Shown: positions 1 to 9,326, numbered from the stretch's first letter. The stretch is DNA of 64,000 nucleotides from JAJRPT01 sp964465945 (GCA_964465945.1 CAYXMM010000005.1:124001-188000), one strand, 5' to 3'. Made by a program: numbers and translations. The notes: a model not told the origin generated them from the sequence alone.

Positions 1-261
1 TCAAGACCTTATGAATCAAGAATTGGTGCTATTGCGTCGAATCAAAGTTCAATGTTAGATTCAAGAAATACATTAGAAAAAAAATATTCAGAATTACAAG
101 AAATGTATCCAGATAATCCAAGTTGTCCTGAGAACTGGGGAGGATTTATTCTAAAACCTACATATTTTGAGTTTTGGCAGGGGAGACAAAGCCGTCTTCA
201 TGACAGAGTGATTTATAAATTAAAAGAAAAAGTCTGGGAGATAGGTAGATTATACCCTTAA
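1..261 (+). CDS. pdxH: Pyridoxamine 5'-phosphate oxidase, C-terminal part (cut by window edge)
   Basis: The reading frame is open from base 1 and stops at 259-261, so only the last 86 residues are present. They match the end of the FMN-dependent PdxH oxidase, which makes pyridoxal 5'-phosphate from pyridoxine or pyridoxamine phosphate. Visible family marks are a SRPYESRIGA-type stretch, ASNQSS, a WGGF segment, FWQGRQSRLHDR near the C-terminus (active-site and PLP-binding residues in the family), and the typical final RLYP. The ATG at 52 is internal and is not a start. The call is based on motif match; the FMN-binding N-terminal half lies outside the window. Confidence 0.93.
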   Translation, partial: SRPYESRIGAIASNQSSMLDSRNTLEKKYSELQEMYPDNPSCPENWGGFILKPTYFEFWQGRQSRLHDRVIYKLKEKVWEIGRLYP

Positions 262-268
262 TTTTAAA

Positions 269-973
269 ATGATTGAAATAACAGAAAAAAGAAAAAAAAT
301 AGCAATTATATCAGTATATTCACTGGTATCAATAATTTTGCTTCAATTTGAGTTAGGGCGATATATTTTTTACCCTTTCACAATATTAGGTACTTGGTTT
401 CATGAAATGTCACACGGATTTATGTCGTTGATTATGGGAGGAAGCTTCCACCAATTAGAAATAAACTCTGATGGTTCAGGTGTTGCATTGACTTCAGGGG
501 ACTATTTTATAGGTGATTTGGCAAGGGGATTTGTTGCTCTTGCCGGTCCTATCGGTCCAACGATAGCTGGTGCGATATTTATAATTGCATCTAAAGAAGA
601 AAAAACATCAAAAATCGCATTAATATTGTTATCAATATTATTAATTAGTTCTTCAATAATATGGGTAAGGAACTGGTTTGGTACACCTATAATTTTATTA
701 TTTGGTGTGTTGTGTGCTTACTCTTCTATAAAAGGTAGTATTAAATTACAAAAGAACTTAATCCTATTTTTAGGGATACAAGCTTGTATCAGTGTATATA
801 TGTCAATTTCATACTTGATGATTGAGTCATTTGACAAAAATGGTGAAGTGATGATGTCCGATACTGGGAATATGGAAAAGTATCTATTCCTGCCTAATCA
901 AGTGTGGGGATGCATTATTATTTTTGTATCGTTTTTTGCAATATGGAGATCATTCAAATATCTTCTTAAATAA
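269..973 (+). CDS. M50-like integral membrane zinc metalloprotease
   Basis: A 234-residue polytopic membrane protein with about five hydrophobic segments. Residues 45-49 read HEMSH, an HExxH zinc site placed at the end of the first membrane region, as in the M50B-like site-2-protease-related family. A glycine- and proline-rich stretch (ALAGPIGPT, about residues 91-99) follows, as is common in this family. The start ATG lies 8 bases after the pdxH stop, with no clear Shine-Dalgarno, so the two genes may be co-transcribed. The substrate is unknown. No PDZ domain is present, so it is not a classic RseP. It could be a non-proteolytic relative, but the metal motif is intact. Confidence 0.75.
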   Translation: MIEITEKRKKIAIISVYSLVSIILLQFELGRYIFYPFTILGTWFHEMSHGFMSLIMGGSFHQLEINSDGSGVALTSGDYFIGDLARGFVALAGPIGPTIAGAIFIIASKEEKTSKIALILLSILLISSSIIWVRNWFGTPIILLFGVLCAYSSIKGSIKLQKNLILFLGIQACISVYMSISYLMIESFDKNGEVMMSDTGNMEKYLFLPNQVWGCIIIFVSFFAIWRSFKYLLK

Positions 974-1205
974 TTGGTTAAAATTATTCTTTTAATAATA
1001 TTATTAACCATACATTTTTACTTAATAAAAATATATAAATCATATAACTTTAATAATATCAAAAGAATATTAAATATTTTAAAACTTGGCATTGTTTTTA
1101 AAGATGTATTAGAAAATATTGGAAATTAAACAAAAAAGAATAATATTAAACTTTTTTGCTTACTTATCCGATATATAAATAAGTATAACTACTGAAAAAA
1201 ATATT

Positions 1206-1850
1206 ATGGCAGAATTAACAGAAAATCAAGAACCTGAGAAAGTAGAAAGTAAAAAGAAAAAGTCTGGTGAAAAGCAAGGAATGTCCTTGACTACGGTTAT
1301 TATTCTTGTACTTTCTGTTGTTGTCGTTCAAGCTGTGTTATTCATACTTATTTATAAGTTTGTACTGAAAACACCTGAGAATGCAGAAGATCCCAAAAAC
1401 AAAAGTAAGACTGAGAAGCATGCTAAAGACGACCCAATGGCAAGTGGTAAAATGTCTGAAATAGATGAACAAGAACAAGAGTTTATTGCTGGAGATGAAC
1501 ATCGCGATTATGTTGAAACAGACAGGATCACTACAAATCCATTAAATTCTTCTAAGTTTGTTGCAATTAGAGTTTACCTTGAGTTTAGAGTCCATCCTTC
1601 ATTATTTGAAATCTTAACACCTGAAGACCAAGCGGAAGAAAAACTTAAAAAAGATGGTCCATATATGGCTAAAATTTTAGCAAATACTCGGGCTATCGTT
1701 ATAGAGCAAGTTGGGAAGATGACAGAACCTGAAATACTTGGAAACAAGGAGACTTTAAGAGTAAATATTGAAAAGGCATTGAAAGAGCTGTTTCAAAAGA
1801 AAAAGATTTTTTTACGTGAAGTTAAATTCACAGAATTTATTATGCAATAA
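1206..1850 (+). CDS. fliL: Flagellar basal body-associated protein FliL
   Basis: A 214-residue protein with a short Lys/Glu-rich cytoplasmic N-terminus, one membrane segment at about residues 28-52, a charged linker, and a C-terminal periplasmic domain. The domain contains the FliL-type pattern of a beta strand (AIRVYLEFRV) and a long helix, ending in REVKFTEFIMQ, close to the FliL C-terminal consensus. FliL surrounds the stator units at the flagellar motor. It is the first of four flagellar genes in a row (fliL, fliM, fliN, fliO), so it probably heads the operon. The 232 bases upstream are very AT-rich, and I saw no convincing promoter box in them. Confidence 0.9.
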   Translation: MAELTENQEPEKVESKKKKSGEKQGMSLTTVIILVLSVVVVQAVLFILIYKFVLKTPENAEDPKNKSKTEKHAKDDPMASGKMSEIDEQEQEFIAGDEHRDYVETDRITTNPLNSSKFVAIRVYLEFRVHPSLFEILTPEDQAEEKLKKDGPYMAKILANTRAIVIEQVGKMTEPEILGNKETLRVNIEKALKELFQKKKIFLREVKFTEFIMQ

Positions 1851-1890
1851 GTATATTGTATAGTTAATTTAATTAGGACAATGAATTTTT

Positions 1891-2925
1891 ATGTCAGATG
1901 TTTTATCACAAAATGAAATAGATAATCTTCTCTCTGATATGTCCTCCGGGACTGTCGATGTAGATGAGATTTTGACGAGTAAGAATGTTAGAGGCGAAAT
2001 CTCTAACTACGACTTCCGACGTCCTAATCGTATTTCAAAAAATCAAGTCCGTACTTTACAGAACATTCACGAAAGTTTCGCCGAGACTTTTGGTTACTAT
2101 TTAGTATCTAAGTTGCAAACAGTTGTTTCAATCAGCGTTACATCTGTGGACCAATTATTTTACTCTGAATTTATATTATCTGTTGCTAATCCAAGTTGCT
2201 TATATGTGTTTGACATAGAAGGGACTGATGGTAGCGGTATTTTAGAAATTAATCCTGCTCTTGCTCTAACAATTTTAGAAAGAATGTTAGGTGGAACAGC
2301 AGAAACACAAGAAAAATCAAGGAATATTACTCCAATTGAACAAGCAGTTATACGTGGAGTTATCGAGCATGCTTTCTCAGACTTAAGGAACTCTTGGAAG
2401 TCTATAGCTGAATTAAATTTCAAATTCGCTCGGCTTGAAATGGAAGCTGATTTCGTTCAAATTGCTCCTGCTTCAGAAATTGTTGTTGTTATTTCATTTG
2501 ATGTTAATATTGGAACTCAATCATTTTTAATGAATTTATGTTTCCCAACTTTCGCTTTAGAAGAAACATTAGCTCAGTTAAATAAACAACAAATAACAGC
2601 ATCTACTGTTAAAGTTTCAGATTCTAAAATGCGTGAGAATATGAAAATGTTATCACGACATATTGATACAACTTTTCTACCTGTTTATGCAGAATTAGGT
2701 AAGTCGCAATTAAGTGTAAGAGAACTTTTAGAACTGAAAAAAGGTGATGTAATTAAGTTAGATAAAAGAATTAATCAAGAAATTGAAGTTGTTATTGGTA
2801 AAAAAAGAAAACTTGCTGCAAGACCTGGAACAGTCGAAGGTAAAAAAGCAGTTAGAATTGTAAGACCATTAACTGACGAAGATTTAATAGAATTAGATTT
2901 AACATATAAAGCTCCGGAGGAATAA
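1891..2925 (+). CDS. fliM: Flagellar motor switch protein FliM
   Basis: A 344-residue protein at full family length. The N-terminus carries the LSQNEIDNLLS motif that in FliM binds phosphorylated CheY. The CheC-like middle domain follows (about residues 45-230), and a C-terminal SpoA domain lies at about 255-335, with LSVRELLELKKGDVIKLD. FliM forms the C-ring middle layer and sets rotation direction. It is 40 bases downstream of fliL and 4 bases upstream of fliN, so translation is probably coupled with fliN. The call is secure. The CheY-binding motif suggests that chemotactic switching exists, though no che genes lie in this window. Confidence 0.96.
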   Translation: MSDVLSQNEIDNLLSDMSSGTVDVDEILTSKNVRGEISNYDFRRPNRISKNQVRTLQNIHESFAETFGYYLVSKLQTVVSISVTSVDQLFYSEFILSVANPSCLYVFDIEGTDGSGILEINPALALTILERMLGGTAETQEKSRNITPIEQAVIRGVIEHAFSDLRNSWKSIAELNFKFARLEMEADFVQIAPASEIVVVISFDVNIGTQSFLMNLCFPTFALEETLAQLNKQQITASTVKVSDSKMRENMKMLSRHIDTTFLPVYAELGKSQLSVRELLELKKGDVIKLDKRINQEIEVVIGKKRKLAARPGTVEGKKAVRIVRPLTDEDLIELDLTYKAPEE

Positions 2926-2929
2926 TTAT

Positions 2930-3352
2930 ATGACAATGACTCAAGAAGAAATAGACGCACTGATTCAAAGTGGCGATTTAGAAGCTGATGCTTCAAGGTC
3001 TCAGGATTTCAATGATGATTTAAGTGATAGAAGTGTCGATGAACCTGGTTTCGCGGAGTTAGATTCAGATGAAGCAGTTTACTCACCTTCTGACCCGAAA
3101 TTAGAATTGCTTTACGATTTGCAACTACCTGTCTCTATAGAGTTAGGTAGAACAAATATGCTTGTCCGTAATATTCTAAGATTAGGAAGAGGTTCAGTTA
3201 TTGAATTTGATAAATTAGTATCTGAACCAGTTGATGTATTAATTAATGGCAAGAAAGTTGCGGAAGGTGAAGTTGTAGTTATCGATAAACACTTCGGTAT
3301 TAGGGTAACAACTCTTGTCGATCCTTCTGAACGATTAAGAGGAGTTAAATAA
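2930..3352 (+). CDS. fliN: Flagellar motor switch protein FliN
   Basis: A 140-residue protein. An acidic N-terminal half starts with MTMTQEEIDALIQSG, itself similar to the FliM/FliN start. It is followed by a SpoA domain at about residues 60-136 (PVSIELGRTNMLVRNILRLG, then GKKVAEGEVVV, and RLRGVK at the end). FliN forms the lower C-ring and docks the export ATPase complex. The spacing to fliM is 4 bases, with GGAGG just before the fliM stop serving as a Shine-Dalgarno for fliN. The N-terminus is longer than in the shortest FliN proteins but within the range of FliN/FliY without a CheC domain. Confidence 0.95.
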   Translation: MTMTQEEIDALIQSGDLEADASRSQDFNDDLSDRSVDEPGFAELDSDEAVYSPSDPKLELLYDLQLPVSIELGRTNMLVRNILRLGRGSVIEFDKLVSEPVDVLINGKKVAEGEVVVIDKHFGIRVTTLVDPSERLRGVK

Positions 3353-3373
3353 AATTAATTTAGGATTTTAAAT

Positions 3374-3751
3374 TTGTTTGAGAATCCACTTATAAATGCT
3401 TTTGCAACACTTATCATTACTGTTGGAGTAGTGGCAGTGTTGCTTTATTTTGTAAAAAAATACTCAGGAAAATTTACAAGCACATCATTTTCTCAAAAAA
3501 GTATCAAAATCGAATCAAAACAAGCACTTTCATCTAAATCCTTTTTATTTATTGTTAATATTGAAGGCAGACGTTTCGTAATCGGAGCTAATGACAATTC
3601 CATTTCTAAAATTTCTGAACTGGACTCTAATTTTGATAATTCAACTCAAACTAACAAAACTAAAGAAGAGGAATTACCCAAAGAACTTCAAGAAGATATT
3701 TCCTTCGCTAACTTTTTAAAACAATCTCTTCTTAAACAAAAGAAAAACTAA
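3374..3751 (+). CDS. fliO: Flagellar biosynthetic protein FliO (TTG start)
   Basis: A 125-residue protein with one N-terminal membrane segment (about residues 6-25) followed by a cytoplasmic domain. The domain has the FliO pattern of IKIESKQALSSKSFLFIVNIEGRRF and then a VIGA strand. FliO assists assembly of the FliP-FliQ-FliR export gate. No ATG is available near the N-terminus. The TTG at 3374 is preceded by TAGGA with about 8 bases of spacing, which supports it as the start. Position right after fliN is the usual fliO place. fliP, fliQ and fliR, which commonly follow, are absent here, so the flagellar gene set is split in this genome. Confidence 0.8.
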   Translation: MFENPLINAFATLIITVGVVAVLLYFVKKYSGKFTSTSFSQKSIKIESKQALSSKSFLFIVNIEGRRFVIGANDNSISKISELDSNFDNSTQTNKTKEEELPKELQEDISFANFLKQSLLKQKKN

Positions 3752-3826
3752 TTTTTATCAAAAATTTAATAAATTTGTGTAAATAGAATGAAAATTCTTT
3801 TTTATAATTTTATACTTTGGTAAAAT

Positions 3827-6800
3827 ATGCGAACCCTTTTAATAATTATTGTTTTTACTTTGATATTATCTTCTGAAGAAATAGATTTTAATAGATTTTC
3901 AAAGCTTGCACCTCGTAATATAGGTCCTTCTGGAATGTCAGGGAGGGTTACTTCAATTGATGTAAATTTAATGAATAAGCAAGAGATTTATGTGGGGACT
4001 GCGTCCGGAGGTCTATGGAAATCTACAAGCGGAGGTATTGATTGGTTTCCAATTTTTGATTCCATAGATGTTCAATCAATAGGTGCAGTTAAAGTACAAG
4101 AAAACAACCCTGATGTTATTTGGGTTGGAACAGGTGAAGGAAATCCACGGAACTCTTTAAACTCAGGAAAAGGTATATTCAAATCTATTGATGGTGGAAA
4201 AACTTGGCAATTTAAAGGACTCAAAAGTAGTTCAAATATTCACAGAATAGTAATTAATAGGGAGAATCCTGATGTAGTTTTTCTTGGGGTTATTGGCAAC
4301 CCATGGGCTGATAGTGACGAAAGAGGTGTTTTCAAAACTACCGATGGGGGAGAAACTTGGCAGAAATCGTTATATATTGATGAGAAAACAGGTTGTGCTG
4401 ATTTAGTTATAGACCCAATTAACCCAAATAAAATGATTGCTACGATGTGGGAACACAGAAGGAATCCTTATTTTTTTAAATCGGGTGGAAAAGGTTCTGG
4501 GTTGTATATTACTTATGATGCTGGTAAGCACTGGAAGAAAATAACAGAAGGACTACCAAAAGGTGAGTTAGGGAGAATTGGTATTGCAATTTCTAAAAAT
4601 AAAAATAACATTGTTTATGCAACAGTGGAATCCGAAAAAAATGCCTTTTATAAATCTACTGATGGTGGTGAATCTTGGAAATTTGTTACTGATAAGGGCT
4701 TTGGTGATAGACCATTCTATTATTCTGAAATCTATGTCGACCCTAAAAATGAAAATAGAGTTTACACATTATTTTCTCTTGTTTCTCGCTCAGAAGATGG
4801 AGGAAGAACTTGGGACGTTGTTTTGCCTTATTATGGTGTTCATCCAGATCACCATGCTTTTTGGATAGACCCAGAAAATCCAAATTTTTTAATTGATGGT
4901 AATGATGGCGGTTTAAATTTCTCTTATGATATGGGGAAAAATTGGAGGTTTGTTGAAAATTTACCTGTTGCTCAGTTTTATCATATAAGTGTTGATAATC
5001 AAATACCTTATAATATATATGGAGGTATGCAAGATAATGGCTCGTGGATAGGTCCCTCAAGAGTCTGGCGAGTTGGTGGAATTAGAAACTCATATTGGCA
5101 GGAATTAGTTTTTGGTGATGGATTTGATGTTATTCCCGATGCAACAAACCCTCGTTATGGCTATGCGATGTGGCAGGAAGGTAGATTGCAAAGATATGAT
5201 TTAGAAACTGGAAAATTGAATTATGTAAAACCAGCAGAATTTGATAGTATTCCATTGAGATTTAATTGGAACTCAGCATTAGCACAAGATCCCTTTGATT
5301 ATGCTGTTTATTTTGGGTCTCAATTTTTGCATAAATCAACTGATAACGGAGCAAGTTGGATTACAATTTCTCCAGATTTAACAACAAATGATACTACCAA
5401 ACAAAAACAAGCAGAATCAGGCGGCTTAACTGCCGATGCAACTGGTGCAGAGAATTACACCACTATTTTAGCTATTGCTCCTTCAAAAATTGAAAGAGGA
5501 TTAATTTGGGTTGGCACTGATGATGGGAATATTCAAATAACTACTAATGGAGGAATAAGCTGGGATAACGTAGCAAAATCAATTCCTTTGTATTCTAAAC
5601 ATTTATGGATACCATACATTTTACCCTCTAAATATAATAAAAATGAAGCATTTGTTATTGCGAATAATTATAGACAAGGTGATATGACTGCATATTTGTA
5701 TTATACAACTAATATGGGTAAATCATGGTCTAATATTTTAGAAGGAAAGGGGATAGATTCTTATATTCACTCTTTTTGGCAAGATGAAAAATCCCCAAAT
5801 TTATACTTTTTAGGAACTGAAAACGGATTATACATTTCGTTTGATAAAGGAAGTAAATGGCAAAAATGGAATGAAAAATACCCTTCAGTACCAACTATTG
5901 ACTTTGCTTTTAATGAAAGCTATAATGATTTAGTGATTGGAACGTTTGGACGTGCTGCATGGATTTTTGATAATATTGCTCCATTCCAAGAATTAGCTAA
6001 AGATAAAGAATTCTTAAAAGATACATTGAAAGTATTTGAAGTACAAGACGCTTATTTAGTTACTTTTAGAAGAAATTTAGGAGAGAGATTTGATGCTGAT
6101 GCAACTTACAAAGGGGCTAATATATCTGCAAATGCAAGAATTGCATTTTATATCAATAATCAAAGTAAAGATTCAACGAAAGTTGATAAAAATAAAAAAG
6201 AAAAGCCTAAAGATGAAAAGTTTCAAAAAGAAGAAAATGATAATCAATTTAAGTTGAAAAGAGATGAGGCATCAATTAAGATTTACAATCAAAAATGGGA
6301 AGAAATTAGAGAACTAAGAACAAAAGTAAGTGATGGAATTAATATTGTAGAATGGGGACTTGATGCTAAGAAACTGAGATACCCTAACCAAAATAAACCG
6401 GAGAAATTCTTTGAAAATGGTGGAAAACCTATCGAACCAGGTAAATACAATATAATAGTTGAATACAACAACAGAAAGGATTCAACAGAAGTTAATGTTA
6501 AATACGACCCAAGAAATAAATTTGATGAAAAGATATTCAATGCACTATCTCAAAAGTTAGATAGCTTATATCAAGTAGTTGAAGTTACAACTCAAATTGC
6601 AGATAACTTTAGAGATGTAAGAGAAGCAATCGAAGTAATTAAGAAAAAATATTCCATTGCGGAAGATTCAGTTAAAAAGAAAGTCTATAGTTTAAGTGAT
6701 TCATTAACTTCTAAACTTGACAAAGCACAAGAAGTTCTTTATGGAAAAAACATAAAAAAACAAGGAATCAATAAAAATATTCAAAATCTAATTGATGATA

Positions 6801-7006
6801 TTTCAACAACTGAACAATATATAAATTCAAGTGACGCTATGCCAGGAAGCAATATTGACCTTATGTTGAATAGTTGCAGAAAGCAATTAGTTGAATTAAT
6901 TTTAAATCACAATAAGTTTATAAATGATGATTATAAAGAATTTAAGGCAGAAATATTAAATTTTCAGTTAGATATTTTAAAAGAATTGAAAATTATTAAA
7001 AAATAA
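3827..7006 (+). CDS. Secreted Asp-box (BNR/VPS10-like) beta-propeller protein, 1059 aa
   Basis: A large exported protein with an N-terminal signal peptide (about residues 1-16). Through roughly residue 720 it carries repeated Asp boxes of the form S/T-x-D-G-G-x-T/S-W (SIDGGKTW, TTDGGETW, STDGGESW, SEDGGRTW, STDNGASW, TTNGGISW), the mark of BNR/sortilin-type propellers. A short Lys/Glu-rich insert lies near residues 790-810, then a beta-rich part, then a helical C-terminal region of about 150 residues. Bacteroidota homologues are usually labelled glycosyl hydrolase, but Asp boxes are structural and I see no proof of catalysis. There is no obvious T9SS sorting domain at the end, so it may stay periplasmic or be lipid-free outer-membrane associated. 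Confidence 0.8.
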   Translation: MRTLLIIIVFTLILSSEEIDFNRFSKLAPRNIGPSGMSGRVTSIDVNLMNKQEIYVGTASGGLWKSTSGGIDWFPIFDSIDVQSIGAVKVQENNPDVIWVGTGEGNPRNSLNSGKGIFKSIDGGKTWQFKGLKSSSNIHRIVINRENPDVVFLGVIGNPWADSDERGVFKTTDGGETWQKSLYIDEKTGCADLVIDPINPNKMIATMWEHRRNPYFFKSGGKGSGLYITYDAGKHWKKITEGLPKGELGRIGIAISKNKNNIVYATVESEKNAFYKSTDGGESWKFVTDKGFGDRPFYYSEIYVDPKNENRVYTLFSLVSRSEDGGRTWDVVLPYYGVHPDHHAFWIDPENPNFLIDGNDGGLNFSYDMGKNWRFVENLPVAQFYHISVDNQIPYNIYGGMQDNGSWIGPSRVWRVGGIRNSYWQELVFGDGFDVIPDATNPRYGYAMWQEGRLQRYDLETGKLNYVKPAEFDSIPLRFNWNSALAQDPFDYAVYFGSQFLHKSTDNGASWITISPDLTTNDTTKQKQAESGGLTADATGAENYTTILAIAPSKIERGLIWVGTDDGNIQITTNGGISWDNVAKSIPLYSKHLWIPYILPSKYNKNEAFVIANNYRQGDMTAYLYYTTNMGKSWSNILEGKGIDSYIHSFWQDEKSPNLYFLGTENGLYISFDKGSKWQKWNEKYPSVPTIDFAFNESYNDLVIGTFGRAAWIFDNIAPFQELAKDKEFLKDTLKVFEVQDAYLVTFRRNLGERFDADATYKGANISANARIAFYINNQSKDSTKVDKNKKEKPKDEKFQKEENDNQFKLKRDEASIKIYNQKWEEIRELRTKVSDGINIVEWGLDAKKLRYPNQNKPEKFFENGGKPIEPGKYNIIVEYNNRKDSTEVNVKYDPRNKFDEKIFNALSQKLDSLYQVVEVTTQIADNFRDVREAIEVIKKKYSIAEDSVKKKVYSLSDSLTSKLDKAQEVLYGKNIKKQGINKNIQNLIDDISTTEQYINSSDAMPGSNIDLMLNSCRKQLVELILNHNKFINDDYKEFKAEILNFQLDILKELKIIKK

Positions 7007-7091
7007 ATTTTTAAAATGTTATTATTTCTTATATTTGTATTTAGTTTTATGAAAATTAAATAATAAACAAATCTTAAAAAAGGGGTTTATA

Positions 7092-7577
7092 ATGGCTATT
7101 AAAGAAAAATTATCAAGCGATGAATGGAGCATATTAGAAAAAGCAACTTTCTTAGTATTCCATGCAGTTGCTAATGCCGATGGTGTAATTGACAAAAAAG
7201 AGAAAAAAGCATTTTTGCAAGTTTTGCAAAACTATAAAGAATTTAATAATGACTTGACAAGAGAAGTTCTTTCAAGCGTTAGTAAAAGTTTCAATGAAGA
7301 TTCTGAAATTGATTCTTCCACAATGGAAGAAGATTTAAGAGAAATTTCTGCTGTTTTAGAAGATAAAGTTCCCTATAAAGACATTTTAATTTTCAAAAAG
7401 ACTTTGATAGCAATTGGAGTATTCATCGGGAATAGTTCTGGTGGTATTTTTAGTTCTAAATTTAGTGATGAAGAAGTCCAAGTTATTAAAAAAGTTGGTT
7501 TGTCGTTAGGCGTAACAGAAAACCAACTACAACAATCGCCGAGTATTAAAGATTTGATTGATAGTATTAAAAAATAA
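7092..7577 (+). CDS. TerB-like helical protein (first of a tandem pair)
   Basis: A 161-residue, all-helical, cytoplasmic-looking protein. Near the N-terminus it has VANADGVIDKKEKK, the acidic D-G-x-I/V-x-x-x-E signature of TerB/DjlA-like domains, which can bind metal. A second acidic segment (KFSDEEVQVIKKVG) follows an IGNSSGG stretch. The next gene, 18 bases downstream, is a clear paralogue sharing ADGxIDKxE, NSSG, a second acidic helix and a final PSI motif. A TAnnTTTG-type -7 box (TATATTTG) lies at 7030-7037, without a -33 partner. AAAAAGGGG before the ATG may be the ribosome site. The function is not known; TerB domains elsewhere belong to tellurite and stress systems, but no other ter genes are present. 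Confidence 0.7.
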   Translation: MAIKEKLSSDEWSILEKATFLVFHAVANADGVIDKKEKKAFLQVLQNYKEFNNDLTREVLSSVSKSFNEDSEIDSSTMEEDLREISAVLEDKVPYKDILIFKKTLIAIGVFIGNSSGGIFSSKFSDEEVQVIKKVGLSLGVTENQLQQSPSIKDLIDSIKK

Positions 7578-7595
7578 ATTTACCAGAGGTAAATA

Positions 7596-8090
7596 ATGAG
7601 ATACAAAGATTATTTTGACGAAGATGAATGGAAAACCGTTCAATACGGATTAATGTGGGTTTTTCGCGGTGTTGCAGGTGCTGATGGAAAAATTGACAAA
7701 GACGAGCAAAACGCTTTAACTAAGGTTATTAAATCTCATAAGAACTTTGATAACATTTTTGTAAAAGAAGTTTTTAAATCTTTAGAAGAAAATCCTGGTA
7801 CTTTTTTTAGACAAAGTATTAACGACCATAGAGATTTTAAATCTGGCCTTGCCGAAGTTGCAGAAATATTAGACCAAAAAATATCTCTTGATGTTGCTTT
7901 AGAGTTTAAGAAAATTCTTACTGCTGCTGGTATTTATGTAGCTAATTCATCAGGAGACACAACTGGCTCTAAAATAAGTGAGGAAGAAGTAGAACAACTT
8001 TCTAAATTGGCATTTCACTTAAAAATGACTATGGAAGATTTAAGAGCTGAACCGTCGATTGATATGATTTTGAAAAAATTTGTTAAATAA
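7596..8090 (+). CDS. TerB-like helical protein (second of a tandem pair)
   Basis: A 164-residue paralogue of the upstream gene, 18 bases after its stop with CAGAGGTA as a ribosome site. It keeps VAGADGKIDKDE near the N-terminus, VANSSG at about residue 120, KISEEEVEQL after it, and PSIDMIL near the end. The two genes almost certainly arose by tandem duplication and have since diverged widely, with identity by eye only moderate and concentrated at the acidic motifs. A strong hairpin at 8091-8117 ends the pair. No enzyme motif is visible. Its role could be metal sensing or a scaffold for a stress response, but this is inference only. Confidence 0.7.
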   Translation: MRYKDYFDEDEWKTVQYGLMWVFRGVAGADGKIDKDEQNALTKVIKSHKNFDNIFVKEVFKSLEENPGTFFRQSINDHRDFKSGLAEVAEILDQKISLDVALEFKKILTAAGIYVANSSGDTTGSKISEEEVEQLSKLAFHLKMTMEDLRAEPSIDMILKKFVK

Positions 8091-8117
8091 AAAAAAGCAC
8101 CTAGTAGGTGCTTTTTT
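8091..8117. terminator. Bidirectional intrinsic terminator between TerB-like pair and rocD
   Basis: AGCACCT, a 3-base loop AGT, then AGGTGCT forms a 7-bp GC-containing stem flanked by an A-tract on one side and a T-tract on the other. It can therefore stop transcripts from both converging genes (the plus-strand TerB-like pair and minus-strand rocD). It abuts both stop codons. Confidence 0.88.
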
Positions 8118-8120
8118 CAA

Positions 8121-9308
8121 TTATTTAAAAACTTGCTTGAACTTTTCAACCGCCCAATCTATTTCTTCTTTTGTTATTACTAGTGGTGGGGCAACTCTTA
8201 TGATTGTCTCGTGTGTATCCTTGCATAATACTCCTAATTCCATTAACTTTTCACAATATGGTCTTGCATTTTCATTTAATTCAATTCCAATCCAAAGTCC
8301 TCTGCCGCGAACATCTATTATTTTAAAGCTATTAATTTCTTTTAGTTTTGAAATAAAATACTCGCCAAGTTCATAAGAGTTTTTAACTAATTTCTCATCT
8401 TCTATTACTTCCAAAGCTGCTATTGCAACAGCACAAGCAAGTGGATTACCTCCAAAGGTTGAACCATGGTCACCTGGATTAAACACTCCAAGTATCTCTT
8501 TTGATGAAAGAACAGCAGATACAGGGTAAAACCCACCGGATAGTGCTTTGCCGATAATTACAACATCAGGTTTAATATCATCATATTCATAAGCGAATAA
8601 CTTACCACTTCTTCCTAGACCAGATTGAATTTCATCGCATATAAAAGCAATTTTGTTTTTATCGCAAAACTCTCTAATTCCTTTTAAATATCCTTGCGGT
8701 GGAATTATTATGCCTGCTTCACCTTGAATCGGCTCAATCATTATTCCAGCAGTGTTGTTTGTGATTAGAGATTCAATCTCTTTTAAATCACCATATTTTG
8801 CTACTTTAAAACCGGGTGTAAAAGGACCAAACCCAGATTTATACTGCTCTTCTGTTGAAAAGCTAACAACTGAAAGGGTTCTACCATGAAAATTACTTGT
8901 TGCAACTATTATTTCTGCATTATTTTCAGATACGCCTTTAACCTTGTATGCCCACTTTCTAACTGCTTTTATTGCACTTTCTACTGCTTCAGCACCTGAA
9001 TTCATAGGAAGAAACATTTCAAATCCAGTCATTTCATTCAGTTTTTTATACAATAAAGGTAACTTATCATTTCTAAATGCTCTACTTGTTAAAGTTATTT
9101 TTTCTGCTTGGTCAACCATTGCTTTTCTAATTTTAGGATGACAATGTCCTTGATTTACAGCTGAATATGCGGCTAAACAATCAAGATATTTATTACCATT
9201 TACATCTGTTACCCAAACACCAGAGCCATACTCTAAAATCACATCTAATGGCTTGTAATTATTCGCCCCAAACTTTGTTTCTAAGCTTATTAACTCATTA
9301 CTATTCAT
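8121..9308 (-). CDS. rocD: Ornithine aminotransferase
   Basis: A 395-residue fold-type-I PLP enzyme converting ornithine plus 2-oxoglutarate to glutamate semialdehyde plus glutamate. Marks include an N-terminal YKPLDVILEYGSGVWV and CLAAYSAVNQGHCHP, typical of RocD rather than ArgD or GabT. Others are SGAEAVESAIK (about 104-114), GEAGII (about 196-201), the cofactor aspartate in CDEIQSGLGR (D225), and the Schiff-base lysine in IGKALSGG (K254). Length and start fit the family. It is a single gene here without other arginine-pathway neighbours, converging on the TerB-like pair across a terminator. The large T9SS protein gene lies 18 bases upstream on the same strand and could be co-transcribed. 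Confidence 0.95.
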   Translation of the reverse strand: MNSNELISLETKFGANNYKPLDVILEYGSGVWVTDVNGNKYLDCLAAYSAVNQGHCHPKIRKAMVDQAEKITLTSRAFRNDKLPLLYKKLNEMTGFEMFLPMNSGAEAVESAIKAVRKWAYKVKGVSENNAEIIVATSNFHGRTLSVVSFSTEEQYKSGFGPFTPGFKVAKYGDLKEIESLITNNTAGIMIEPIQGEAGIIIPPQGYLKGIREFCDKNKIAFICDEIQSGLGRSGKLFAYEYDDIKPDVVIIGKALSGGFYPVSAVLSSKEILGVFNPGDHGSTFGGNPLACAVAIAALEVIEDEKLVKNSYELGEYFISKLKEINSFKIIDVRGRGLWIGIELNENARPYCEKLMELGVLCKDTHETIIRVAPPLVITKEEIDWAVEKFKQVFK

Positions 9309-9326
9309 TTTTTTTCCTTAAAATTC

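Noticed and set aside
1001..1200. Possible small RNA or promoter in the AT-rich gap before fliL
   Set aside because: No TAnnTTTG box, stem-loop with T-tract, or conserved-looking RNA fold is visible; the sequence is simply AT-rich.
4578..5060. Open frames on both strands inside the Asp-box protein gene
   Set aside because: They lie wholly within a well-supported 1059-codon gene, have no ribosome site, and encode no recognisable motif; they are shadows of the real frame.
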